DNA of 64,000 bases, taken from contig OY754977.1 in assembly GCA_963576475.1 (NCBI GenBank), positions 34,433,372 through 34,497,371 of the forward strand, given 5' to 3'. Both the position numbers and the translations under genes were made by a program. Positions 24,618 to 36,035 of the stretch are shown one piece after another. The DNA is from Molanna angustata (taxonomy: Eukaryota > Arthropoda > Insecta > Trichoptera > Molannidae). How positions within the stretch are numbered: the first letter of the stretch is position 1; each line of letters starts with the position of its first letter. The notes under the pieces are model-generated. The model was not told where the DNA came from. It worked only from the letters and a program-made list of their open reading frames with translations, and did not search any database.

Positions 24618-27293
24618 ATCTATTGCTTGGAGGAATAAAGGATGGAGGCGCCTTCAGTACATTAAAAATGCAATCAAATTCCCTCATTTTGGAGTTTAGT
24701 CACAAGTTACAGTATTGACAACAAAATATGTTATCCGAGCAAACTAGCGCGAACTTCATTCTTATTGTTTGCAACGCAAAATATTTCGTAAACATCTCGT
24801 TTTTTAACCTAAAAATATTATTGCTTCCAAAAATCGTTTTTTCTCGTTTTTCTAATTAATTATTGCAAAGAAAATCTCGAAAAGGTCTTGTGTGGTGAAA
24901 TGTAGGAATAAAGGACACGGTATATCTTTTCACTCGTAAGTATTGAAACTAACCTACTATATTTAACAATATTTAACGTAATATTGCGTGTCCAACTGGC
25001 CATGGTTAAATTATAATTGTATAGTTATTTTTTTGAATGATTCGTTCTTAATGATTTAATATTAAGAACGATATAATTATTTGTAATAGTTTCTTAAAAT
25101 TTTACTTTTTTTTATTTCATTGGTTTTGTAAATTGTGGATAAGACCGTAATCCGCCATTATATTGTAATATGTTTCGGGCACAATTTGAGAAAAAACATA
25201 ATTTGTATTCACTGTTAATGCTTTTTCAATCATTTTGTCACATATTTGTAATGTTTTTATATTGTCACCAAATATTTTATTAATGATTTAAGATAATTGA
25301 GCATGTCAATCACATCACATATATCCGCTGCGATATTGGCCAATGGCCGCCATATTTCATTCGACCGTAGAGTTGGGCATTGGACATGAATTTATTTTCA
25401 ATATTTATTTTCTAATAATTTTTCTGCAAATTCAAAATTTTATTTGTTTATTTATTTAAATCCACATTAACATACAAAAATAACAACAATACAATAGTGC
25501 AACATAGTACAATTAATTTATGAAAAATAGACAATTTAGAATATATTATGTTGGCACCTACAAAATGAATACCTATAAGTTACTGGCGTTATTATTTTAT
25601 ATTTCTTGTGAAACGTGATTTCATGTGATTAAAATAATCTTATACGTACTTTATTTATTAGTTTTATTTTATCTGACATCTTTAAATAATACACAATATT
25701 GTTAATGTTTTTATTTTATATTTATAATGTTTTTAATTTATTTATGTAAATGGAAGTGAAAAACATGTGTATTTTTTACAGATTTCCAAAAAATCCAGCT
25801 CTTAGAGCTTTGTGGATTGCCGCTGTCAATCGTCCTCCAAATTGGCAACCATCTTCAAGCACAGTCATTTGTTCAAAGCATTTCAGAGATGATGAAATTG
25901 ACCGAAGTGGTTATAAAAGAAAAATTAAGAATAATGTTGTCTCTTCAATTTTCTCTCAATTAGATACTGTTTGTCCTGAAGTAAGTTGATAGTTTTTTTT
26001 CTGATTATGTGTTTATTAAATATTACTTATTTGTTCTGTTTCGGACTTTTTTGTAAATTTTATATACCTACAAGTTTTTAAATATCCTTACCTATATACT
26101 TATTGAATCATTATTTTGATATACGTTATTAAATTTTATAAATACACTTGCGGACATTCTTAATTTACATTGATTTTTTTTTTCAGATAACTTCACCCAT
26201 CCTTCTTGAACCTTCGGTGCCTAGTTGTTCATCATCAAATCCAACATTGCCTGAAAATGATATTTCTATGCAGGACACTCCAAGAAAAATACGTTTAAAG
26301 AGAGAGCTGTTCGTTCACATATACTTGATAAAAATCGAAAAAGAAAATCAAGGCATTACAAAAAAAAGTATAGAGAAAATGTAAACAAGTCATTAATTTG
26401 AAAAATATAGAACCGATGGATTTTTTTTAATAAAGCTTGGTATCTAAAAAAATATGCATTTTTTAATATATATCCCCTTTTCTGTAAATCATTTAAAGTT
26501 GCTAAGACCACCATAACATCTGATTTCCGCCAGGAGAAATTAATCAAAAATAATTAATCATATAAATCATGAAGATATGATACTAATAATTTTTGTATTT
26601 AAAAAAACATTTAAATTAGTAAACTATCAAGTTGTAAACACGACAAAATGACATCTAATTAATTTCAGAAAAAAATATCAATTATAATTTTGTATGTAAT
26701 AATCATTGTCTTATCATACATTAATGTGTCAAACAATAAATGATGAATTTTTTTGCTCTACTGTAAAATTGCCGATTTTGACATAGTAAGGTTTCAAACG
26801 AATTCATGGACAGGCAGACTGACATGAATTTAGCCGTGCACAAACATGTGCAAAACCAATCTTACGAGGTCTACTTTATTTATATGCAGATGAATGATCC
26901 TAATTATTTAATAATCAAAGTTAAATATATGAGACATTTTTTGTAGAAAATGACATTTATTATAATATGCTTTATCATAATTGTTAATTGTTGTTCATTG
27001 ATCATAATTGTAAATTGAAAAAGATTTATGCTTGTTCATTTATCATATTTGTAAATTGAAAAATATTCAATTTTAAAATAATATTTGTCTGAATTGAGCC
27101 CATCTCTAACTTCAGGGTCATTTGCTTACTTCAATATTGCCACTAAAAAAAAATTGCCATTAGATAAAAAAAGTACTTATTTTATACTTATTGTTGTCAG
27201 TACTGTAACTTGTGACTAAACTCACAAATGAGGGAATTTGATTGCATTTTTACTGTAAAGATTATAAGGTATGGGCGGCCCCTTGATCTATTG
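24618..27293 (+). mobile_element. P-superfamily-like DNA transposon 1 (THAP-bearing, non-autonomous)
   Basis: The 8-bp TSD ATCTATTG lies at 24618-24625 and 27286-27293, bounding a 2660-bp element (24626-27285). Inverted ends: after divergent outermost 40 bp, about 60 bp match well in reverse orientation (24661-24722 against 27192-27256; shared AAAAATGCAATCAAATTCCC, AGTTTAGTCACAAGTTACAG and TGACAACAA). Inside is a spliced THAP-domain gene (see 24874-26384). No RNase-H-like transposase core is seen. An 8-bp TSD plus a THAP DNA-binding domain is the hallmark of the P superfamily. Classification is inference from those two features. Confidence 0.82.
24874..26384 (+). pseudogene. THAP-domain protein gene in P-like element 1, start codon lost
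   Basis: Three exons join in frame: 24874-24935, 25782-25980, 26187-26384 (152 residues plus stop). The C2CH THAP finger is visible: SCVVKCRNKGHGISFHSFPK, NPALRALW, then VICSKHF. The invariant FP and W are kept, but the AVPxIF motif has decayed to VVSSIF. The residue expected to be the initiator is ATC (Ile) in ISKRSCVVKC at 24874-24876. The family start would be MSKR-like, an in-frame TAA lies just upstream, and no ATG precedes the first Cys. After the finger comes a Ser/Pro-rich and then basic tail that ends early, without a transposase catalytic domain. It is either a dead transposase N-terminus or a short DNA-binding regulator using another start exon. Confidence 0.75.
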
Positions 27294-28113
27294 TATCTTC
27301 TAAAACTCGTGTAATTTTTCTATGATAATTATTACCTATGCAATATTCCTAATGGCGTGAATACTACTCGTACAAAAGTTGCACTAATATGTCTAATAAA
27401 TAAATAATCTTCAGAATGGTATAAAAAAAGGTTGTACTGTTATTCTTGATGGATGTTAAAATAGTATGAAACATATTCCATGTATGGTAGATGGGCTTCA
27501 GCCAAAACAAATAAATCTTAAAATTATATTAATTTTTTTCTTGTTTATCTACCTGACTCTGCATCCTTGGTTATTCCTCTGCACTCATTCCCATTATTCT
27601 TAACGTCAAAACTTAAATGCGATATTAATTCTTAATATTGTTAAATGTAAGCTCATTGTATTCTTTAAATATGTATGTGGGATATAGGTACTCATAAGAA
27701 CAATGTAGAAAAAATGTACCTTTATAAGAAGAGGTCCAAATTACACAGACCCTGTTCAGTTGGAAAAATGAAAGCTACAATTTTATATTAGATGTTAAGC
27801 AAGGTATGTATAGGATGTACAAGGAGCATTTGTTGGAGTGACTTCTCCTTTAGATGGTGTCTAAAAAGGTTTAAGGTATAAATTCTGACACTTCTGCACC
27901 TATGAACCTGAGTTTCTAGAGCAACCAAGTTGTATAAAAATTCATAATTTTAACGGGGTCCCTATTCGTAATTTGCATGGTGTCCCATCGGTGGAGTAAG
28001 GAAAGGTTGAGTGATATCACTTTAGTCTTACATCGTGCCATTCTGATGAATTTCGATACGGCGATCATTGTAAACATTCTGGAGATTTCCTACACATTTT
28101 GTATATTTTTAAT
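27294..28113. other. Intergenic AT-rich DNA
   Basis: No gene. A segment near 27780-27850 (gtataggatgtacaaggagcatttgttggagtga) is similar to the LINE-A reverse transcriptase coding DNA near 55400-55435 and may be a tiny LINE fragment. Confidence 0.4.
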
Positions 28114-29619
28114 GAATTAATTGGTTCAATTCATATCAAAAATAGAAGCCATATCAAAAATGGCAAATAAAAAAGCCACAGGACCCGACGAAATTCTGGC
28201 AGAACTATGGAAAACTCTGAACGATGACAGCATCACATTTCTTACTGACTTGTTCAATATCATCGTCAGGGATAAGCACATTCCAGAAGGTTGGAGACAT
28301 AGTTTTATTGTACCATTTTACAAGGGCAAGGGTGACACTGGATTATACGAGAACTACAGGGCCATAAAACTATACCACATACGCTTAAAATATGGGAACG
28401 CATAATACACCAACGGCTACGAGACCTAACTAATATAACAGAAAATCAGTGCGGGTTTGTCACAGATAAATCTACAATGGACGCAATACAAACGGTCAGA
28501 ATTGTGATGGAGAAATATAAAGAAAGCAAAAAGGATCTCCATATGGTCTTCATCTATTTAGAAAAGGCCTTCGACCGAGTCCCAAGAGCGCTTATATAGC
28601 GGGCTCTCAGAAGACAGCACGTACCTGAACACTACATAGACCTTATAAAAGACATGTACGGTGAAATAGAAACCCAGGGTGAAAAAGTCAGCTGGAATAA
28701 GTGAGTCATTTAGAATCGGAGTAGGGGTCCATCAGGGATCTGTCCTGAGCCCCCTTCTGTTTAACTTAGTAATGGACGACCTCACAAAAGATATTCAAAG
28801 ACCAACACCATGGAATATTCTGTATGCAGATGACATAGTGCCGCTGGGTGATGACGTGAAAAGTACACAGATCATGCTGAACGAGTGGCGAAATGCATTA
28901 GAGGACAATGGACTGAAGATAAGCCGCTCAAAAACTGCCAGGCTAACCTGAGAAGCAACATATGCCATGTTGCTTCTCAGGTCACTCTACTTACAAGATA
29001 TACCCGTCCCTCAAACATCGTCTTTTAAATACTTGGCAAAATATCACCATTGAGCGACCCCGAAACAGATGTCGCACATCGCATAAAAAGCGGCTGGATG
29101 AGGTGGAGGTCCCTATCGGGTGTGCTGTGTGACAAGAGAATGCCAGTGAGAGTCAAGGGACAAGTGTACAAGATGGTGGTTAGACCCGCAATGACGTATG
29201 GCTCGGAATGCTGGGCACTAAAGCAGAAACACCAAAAAGAATGCACGCGGCGGAAATGAAGATGCTAAGGTGGGCTGGGGGTCTGACAAAGTGAAGAATG
29301 TCCACGTCCGCGGTAGTTTCAAAGTGGCCCCAATAGACGAAAAAATAGTCGAGAACAGGCTGAGATGGTATGGCCACATTTTGAGACGACCGACGGACAA
29401 TATGATAAATAAAGCCTTGGACATCGAGACTCTAGCGAGAAGACCAGGCAGACCACCAGCCACATGGCTGTCGAGCATCAAAAAGCATCTACGAGAGAGG
29501 GAGCTGAATCCTGATCTGGCACAGGACAGGCGAGTTTGGCGAAATAAAATAAGGAGAGCCGACCCCAAGTAAATGAGATAAAGGCGAGGGCGAAGAAGAA
29601 GAATTAATTGGTTCAATTC
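28114..29619 (+). mobile_element. 5'-truncated RTE-like LINE with 19-bp TSD (family D, copy 1)
   Basis: GAATTAATTGGTTCAATTC occurs at 28114-28132 and 29601-29619, so the inserted element is 28133-29600 (1468 bp). Coding remnants in order: ISKMANKKATGPDEILAELW (RT start), GWRHSFIVPFYKGKGDTGLY, FIYLEKAFDRVP, GVHQGSVLSPLLFNLVMDDL, ILYADDIVPL (YADD catalytic motif), RPAMTYGSECWALK, RLRWYGHILRRP, ending IRRADPK. It is broken by several frameshifts and stops (for example TAG after PRALI near 28597). The endonuclease domain is absent (5' truncation). The 3' end is GAA-rich. The style matches RTE-clade elements. Confidence 0.9.
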
Positions 29620-29684
29620 CGAAAATGAATTAAAACTTGAAAGAATATTAAATTCATTAAAAACAAAACAGTGTTCACCAAAAC

Positions 29685-30530
29685 TGTCACATTAAACTAT
29701 ATCCATTTTATAATACACTATTATAGTGATGTTCTATTGTCACATTAAACTATATCCATTTTATAAAACACTATTATAGTGATGTTCTATTGTCACATTA
29801 AACTATATCCATTTTATAAAACACTATTATAGTGATGTTCTATTGTCACATTAAACTATATCCATTTTATAAAACACTATTATAGTGATGTTCTATTGTC
29901 ACATTAAACTATATCCATTTTATAAAACACTATTATAGTGATGTTCTATTGTCACATTAAACTATATCCATTTTATAATACACTATTATAGTGATGTTCT
30001 ATTGTCACATTAAAATATATCCATTTTATAATACACTATTATAGTGATGTTCTATTGTCACATTAAACTATATCCATTTTATAATACACTATTATAGTGA
30101 TGTTCTATTGTCACATTAAAATATATCCATTTTATAATACACTATTATAGTGATGTTCTATTGTCACATTAAACTATATCCATTTTATAATACACTATTA
30201 TAGTGATGTTCTATTGTCACATTAAACTATATCCATTTTATAAAACACTATTATAGTGATGTTCTATTGTCACATTAAACTATATCCATTTTATAATACA
30301 CTATTATAGTGATGTTCTATTGTCACATTAAACTATATCCATTTTATAATACACTATTATAGTGATGTTCTATTGTCACATTAAAATATATCCATTTTAT
30401 AATACACTATTATAGTGATGTTCTATTGTCACATTAAACTATATCCATTTTATAATACACTAGGGATGTTCTATTGTCATTAAACTATATCCATTTTATA
30501 ATACACTAGTGATGTTCTATTGTCATTTTA
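29685..30530. repeat. 53-bp minisatellite, about 16 copies
   Basis: The unit begins TGTCACATTAAACTATATCC and continues attttataatacactattatagtg / atgttctat. Copies differ mainly at two sites (aaact/aaaat and ataat/aaaac); the last two are shortened. It lies between the RTE-like LINE and the 3' end of PSMB3. Confidence 0.95.
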
Positions 30531-30794
30531 ATCTTATTAAACTTTTTTTATTTTATTTAACCTTCAGAATAGCAAAAATACATAAAATGAATATATTTAA
30601 CATTTCATTAAAATTTTACTGCCTTTTCAGAATTTAATTTAGAACATGGGGGACTGACATAATAAAACATGGGGGAAATGAGGACGGATTTAATTTAAAT
30701 GCTGAGTTCAACCAAACTTATCACACATGAAATGCCATAACAGTTTGTAAAATTTGATTATTTAAATGAAAAACAAAAAAGTAAAAGATTAATT

Positions 30795-30800
30795 TTTATT
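30795..30800 (-). promoter_or_regulatory. Candidate PSMB3 polyadenylation signal
   Basis: AATAAA on the minus strand about 67 bp past the stop codon. Confidence 0.4.
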
Positions 30801-30866
30801 TATAAACCACAGATGAAAAAAATGTTTTCAAAATATAATACCAAGTGTAATATAATAATAATAAAA

Positions 30867-33800
30867 TTAATCCATTCTCGTTTTGAGGGTTTTTGTTGTG
30901 ATTTTGTCTTTCTCAATTATGTGGACGATTGCTCCCCAACCAGAAATTGCATCCCTGTCAAATGCATTCATCAAAGCCTAAAAATGGAAAAAAAAATAGT
31001 ATTATCTTAACATTTGAAAATGGATTTAGAATGCAAAATTACATTTAATGTGTTATAAAATGGTAGATATATACATAGCAAAAACATGTCTTTTTGGTAG
31101 TTTTTTACAAATTTAAAAAATGAAACCCTCCCAACAATGAGATGGGTGGTGGCAAAGCGGTTAGCGCGCTGGGCTAGCAACCCAGAGGTCGCGAGTTCGA
31201 ATTCTGCCACGACCGATTTCCATTCACCTATAGAACAAGCATTTATGCTTAGTTTAGGGAATGTATAAGGATGTATATGTACTTGTTATACAAGGACATA
31301 TTCATTCTTTTAAAAAAAAAAATTACTTAATATTTTACCAAACTAATTGTACCTACTAAAAAGAGCTTTAAAAAGGTTTATAACATAATTTGTCTTAATA
31401 TTATTATAAACTGTTGGTTCTATATATTAATAAAATAAAAATAAATTAAAACACTTTTTCAAGGCTCAAGAAGTTTGCTAGCATCTGTACCCATGAGGTA
31501 AAAAATAATTTTGATCAAAAGAAATTAAATGCTCTACAAGTTTCAAATTATTAATGTGTTTTCAATCTTGGAGATTGGTTTGCAGCAAAGCGATGCCTCT
31601 CTTCCTCTACTCTGCTCCATCTTCAGCGACTCTCTTCAACTCTATGTAGGAGATACACTTCAAGTTGTGGCACACCTGTGCCAGTTGCATGTAAAAGATA
31701 TAAAAAATTTCAGATTTTCTTCCTCCCAAAGTCTCCACAAGAAAATCTTGTTGGATAAATTAAGTATAGCTCCACTTGTTACATGACATGGCAAAGTTAC
31801 ATTGATTGGGCTATTAAGAGGCCTTGTATTTTAATAATTTAAGGATGATTAGCTTTTTCTTCTTGTATTGCTCCTAATGGAGATTGGCGACCTTAAGCCA
31901 ATCTTAATAAGTGATGCCACATCCAGAATCACAAAACCAATGTCTGAGATCCGAATGCACAGTCCTAGGTACCTAAATACTAACTCCTAACCTCAATGGA
32001 GTATTTAGAATTCTTAATTTAGCAATTGTGTTGCAGAGATATCACTAACTAAACACTTACGCCAAACTTAAGGTCGATGGCATAGAATTTCACATTATTG
32101 TGTATGATGAAAAGACATAAGATAGCTTTCTATGGACTGATGTTTAAAATGTTTTTTTGTCATAAAAACACAAACATATGTAACCAAGCTCACAATGACA
32201 GTTCGATGTGACGATTTTTCTGAAATTCCAGCGAATTTTCGGCATCTCGTATGGATAGCTGTTTGGTATTTGATTTGACAAAATTACCAAATACATATTT
32301 GACGAAGTCATTAAAATCATCATCTATTGACAACATCTCGTATTTTAGTATTAAACCACTTGTAAGATTCCTCGCGATCAACCTTACTTTTTGACAGTTC
32401 GCAAATGTTAGTTTACGCCACCGCGCATGCGCTAAGTATTTAGATATGTCTCTGCAATGCAATTCTCATACAAAAACTTAGTAGCATTTTCCAGTTAGGA
32501 AGCCACGTGATCTCCTAACTTAAGTGAGTGACTGTGCAATGAAAACATGGTTAGTGTTTAGAATTTAGTATTCAGGTCGGCCTCTGCATTCGGACCTACG
32601 ATTTTTAAGCCATGGTGTTGTATTACGCCCCATCCTCATCTTCCCTTCACTATGGCTTGTAGAAAGGCCTTTTACGCCCCATACCCCAAATTACTCCCTC
32701 CACTATGGCTTGTAGAAAGGCATTTTACGCCCCATACCCATCTTACTCCCTCCACTATGGCTTGTGAAAGGCATTCTACACCCCATAACCCATCTTTCCA
32801 CCACTAAGGCATTCTACACCCCATAACCCATCTTTCCTCCACTATGGCTTGTAGAAAGGCATTTTACGCCCCATACCCCATCTTACTCACTCCACTATGT
32901 CTTGTAGAAAGGCATTTTACGCCCCATAACCCATCTTTCCTCCACTATGGCTTGTAGAAAGGCATTTTACGCCCCATAACCCATCTTTCCTCCACTATGG
33001 CTTGTAGAAAGGCATTTTACGCCCCATAACCCATCTTCCCTCCAGTATGGCTTGTAGAAAGGCATTTTACGCCCCATCCTCATCTTCCCTTCACTATGGC
33101 TTGTAGAAAGGCATTTTACGCCCCATCCTCAACTTCCCTTCACTATGGCTTGTAGAAAGGCATTCTACGCCCCATACCCCATCTTCCCTCCACTATGGCT
33201 TGTAGAAGGGCATTATTAATCACCACGGTAAATGCATCCAAAGTATGAGTCTTTAATCTTTTTAAAGCATTAAAAGATAATTAAATAACAAATAAGTTTT
33301 TATTAACACAATACATTTTTACCTGTGATATTGTTTCAAAGAGCTCATCTGGAGATAGATCGGGTTCCCAGAGAGCTTCACACATTCCATACAGTTGCTC
33401 TGAACATGTTCCAGCTACTACAAAGTCTTCTGGCTCATTGGGACATCCAATCTACACATAAAGATAAATAGTCAATAAAATAAAAACCAATCCTGGACGT
33501 TAGACAGATGCATCATTATTTAAATTAGTATTCTCACCAAATCCATATTGCAAACGTAAGGTTTGAAGGTGACCGGATCCAATCCAGCAATGACAGGTTC
33601 CACAAAGTACGGACCAAACCTCTTTTCGTACAACAGATTAGATACCATGGAACAGAATGTTTTAGGTGTCATGCGTCTGTTCTCCTTCAGCTCGTATAAG
33701 TTCAATCTGAAGAAAGATTTCACCCAATGAGACAAAAACATTCAATATAAAATTTCATATTGATTTTATACTTGATAAAACAATACAATAATGTTGTCCT

Positions 33801-34271
33801 CATATAATATTAGATACACCTACCTGAATCGTAATCTTTGAAAAACGGTCAGTGTGTCAGTCGCTAAACCAGGGAGTCCTATGAAAAGATGGGGTCCCAT
33901 CTCAAATACTTTCTGGAAGTCTAATGCCACGGTTTGGGCTTGAATACCAAACCTCTTATCACACGCTATTGCAACGCAGTCCTTTCCTTTCATCGCCACA
34001 ATAGCACCCCCATTGTAAGCCAAAATCGACTGAAAAATACAAAAAGTTAACCTGTCATCATTAAATTCGAAAAATATAATAAATCATTTTCATACCACAA
34101 TAATAACTTAAAGAATATGATCGATGTAATGTGAATAAAAGCGAACAAACCATTTTAAGGATTATTTAAACAATTAAATCTAAAAATTCAATTCACAAAA
34201 AAATGCCGATCACTACAAAATTGACATATCATGAACATTACCATAGAAAAGAGAATATTACCATTTACCAT
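30867..34271 (-). CDS. Prosbeta3: 20S proteasome subunit beta type-3
   Basis: Minus-strand exons: 34029-33824 ([20 protein letters not shown]... to phase-2 AG), 33706-33538, 33451-33323, 30977-30867 ([20 protein letters not shown]... LKTRMD, stop). All junctions are GT/AG and in frame. With one initiator Met the product is 205 aa, the usual length for this subunit. The fold is a complete Ntn-hydrolase beta subunit; known beta-3 subunits are non-catalytic structural members of the 20S core, and no propeptide-Thr is present here. The Met must come from an upstream micro-exon ending ...ATG|GT, because exon 34029 begins after its acceptor with the second residue. Three ATG|gtaa sites lie at 34244-34242, 34264-34262 and 34271-34269, and I cannot choose between them. 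The last intron (30978-33322) carries a SINE and a 50-bp minisatellite. Confidence 0.95.
31137..31320 (+). mobile_element. tRNA-derived SINE, family A, copy 4
   Basis: Head 'gatgggtggtggcaaagcggttagcgcgctggg', anticodon arm CTGGG-CTAGCAA-CCCAG (AGC, Ala-type, perfect 5-bp stem), B box GAGTTCGAATTC, body TTCACCTATAGAACAAGCATTTATGC...ACAAGGACATATTCATT, then an A-tail. It sits in the last PSMB3 intron, antisense to the gene. Confidence 0.92.
31321..32599. other. PSMB3 intron; a possible LINE tail fragment
   Basis: Nothing firm. On the minus strand 31930-31860 (gattggcttaaggtcgccaatctccattaggagc...aagaagaaa) resembles the 3' tail of lepidopteran LINEs. Open frames at 31529-31786 (+) and 32190-32462 (-) have no recognised domain. 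Confidence 0.35.
32600..33215. repeat. 50-bp minisatellite, about 12 diverged copies
   Basis: The unit is like CTATGGCTTGTAGAAAGGCA then ttttacgccccataacccat and ctttcctcca, with length variants 45-52 bp. It is C-rich on this strand, unlike its AT-rich surroundings. It lies about 110 bp from PSMB3 exon 33323-33451, inside the last intron. Confidence 0.93.
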
Positions 34272-34287
34272 AGAAGTTCGATCAGTC

Positions 34288-34609
34288 CATAGATTTTTAT
34301 GATAATTTACTAGATGTCGTAGTTAGCAAATTATTCGAAGTGAGGCATTTTTCCGAGGGATTTTTGACGTTTTGGTTGGCAGACCACGTCGTTTATCTAT
34401 AGAGAATAACGACTATTGTGAATTGTTTTTGGATTTATTTGTCGAAAAAAACATTTAGTTTATTAAGATTTAGAGAATAGTTATCTAGGATATGTTGAAA
34501 TGTAAGGAAAACTGAATATGTTGCCAACCAAAACGTCAAACGCGCGATATTCCATGACTCACTTTTTTCACGGAGTACTACATCTAGTATATTATAATAA
34601 AAATCTATG
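34288..34609. mobile_element. MITE-like element D, copy 1, upstream of PSMB3
   Basis: The left end CATAGATTTTTATGATAAT and the reverse complement of the right end CATAGATTTTTATTATAAT form inverted ends of about 35 bp (continuing taCTAGATGT). The interior matches 47007-47354 (shared tctatagagaataacgact, tgtcgaaaaaa, atttagagaa.agttatctagga, acgcgcgatat). Noncoding, 322 bp. It begins 17 bp beyond the outermost candidate PSMB3 start, so it lies in the promoter. Confidence 0.8.
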
Positions 34610-34839
34610 CTAGCAAGCAATAAAAAAACACCAATTTGCGCTCTGCTCGCCCACGTGACAAGCCCAAGAATTTTGCCGCTAACTATAACGTAATTTAATT
34701 TTTAGGACACTAATTTTTAAGTACTAGTTGCGTGTAAAACATGTGATCCAACTGTCGATGGCGATAGTATGTATAATTGAAGAATACGTACCAAAATATT
34801 GTTATGCCCGAAAAAAATAATGCCGAAAAACAATGATTT

Positions 34840-35560
34840 TTATTTTGTTCCACGGCAACATTTTGGAAAACAGCTAGCGCTCGTTGCGGGCGAAAAACGG
34901 AACTTGCAGCTAGCACGCGCTATGGCACGCGCTCTCTTGGCATTTGACGCTGGTGGAGGACGGACGGTTTGGTGTGACGCCGTCATCGGTCGACACGCGC
35001 GTCCCGATGGCGGCCATATTTTCAAGAGCACGAGGAGGTCTGTGTGACAGGACCCGTCACGCGCATGGACGCTGATGGTGCCCCAGAACCAAGATGAGGG
35101 CATCAACAGGACAGGAGGTTGGAGGCAGAGCGCAGTGTGGGGCCACCGCGTAGGGAACGCGGCGGCTCGCAGATTGGACCACGAAGGGCAATCCGTGTCG
35201 TCAGGAGCGTCGGTTCGCCTCCGGTGAGGCCTCAACTGGTATGCCACCTCTGTCAAGATGCGCCGTCATAGCGTGCCGTGGGGCACAGAGCCAGCCATGG
35301 GTGACGGTCTGGAGGAGGAGATCAGGAGGAGAAGAAGAAACCACGCCGAGTACGACAAGGACCTGCCAGCCTGACGCAGAGGCTGGGCCCCGCCGGAACT
35401 TCAGCCACCACGTGGAAGACAGTGACATGCCTGGAGAAAGGATGTCGCTGTACCCTGGGGCTGCACCTTCTGGTCGGCGTCTCTTCGTGCTCGCGTGTGT
35501 TTGACAGTTCGTTCGGTAGATGCCACGTGTTTTTATTTGTTGTCTGTTGTTTTTTTTTTT
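34840..35560. other. GC-rich island, unclassified
   Basis: About 0.7 kb with clearly higher G+C and abundant CpG in a roughly 70% AT region, open for 60-138 codons in several frames without any recognised domain. It is followed by a T-rich tract, a GAATAAA at about 35602 and 'ccacaccttggcttgatg'. It sits between repeat-B blocks, so it looks inserted. It could be the 3' part or LTR of a retroelement; not established. Confidence 0.45.
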
Positions 35561-36035
35561 TAGTATTTTTTTATTGCCATGGACCAACTAAACTGATATT
35601 TTGAATAAATGCGCCGTACTACTACAATTTCATAGTGTCACCATCATTTGTCTCCTTTTCTTCCCCACACCTTGGCTTGATGTTTCCTCGTGGTAGACGA
35701 GAGGTCTCATCAGTATGTACGTATATTTGGAGAATAAGTATCAAACTTTTGAGTCCCCATATATATATATATATATATTATATTATCTAGTGTGTACTGC
35801 CTTACAAATGGTATAAAACAATGTCTTCACTAAATTCAATTTTTATGAAAATTGTTAAAAAAAATTGGGATCTACCATAATGTTCATATTTTTTGTACAA
35901 AATTAAATTATCTAGTTGGGGTGTTTCGGCTTTTTTTTGATATTTTTAAAAACTTCTCAAACATTTTTAATTATGAAAAAAATGTTTTTCATATTTAAAA
36001 ATGTTTGAGAAACTCTGGAACTTTTTTAAAAAACA

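Noticed and set aside
25782..26384. Single-copy host THAP gene
   Set aside because: It is enclosed by inverted ends and an exact 8-bp TSD, so a transposon origin is more likely, though domestication cannot be excluded.
34840..35587. Proteins encoded by the GC-rich island (138, 128, 87 and 82 codons)
   Set aside because: Several overlapping frames on both strands are open simply because of low stop-codon density; none has a domain.
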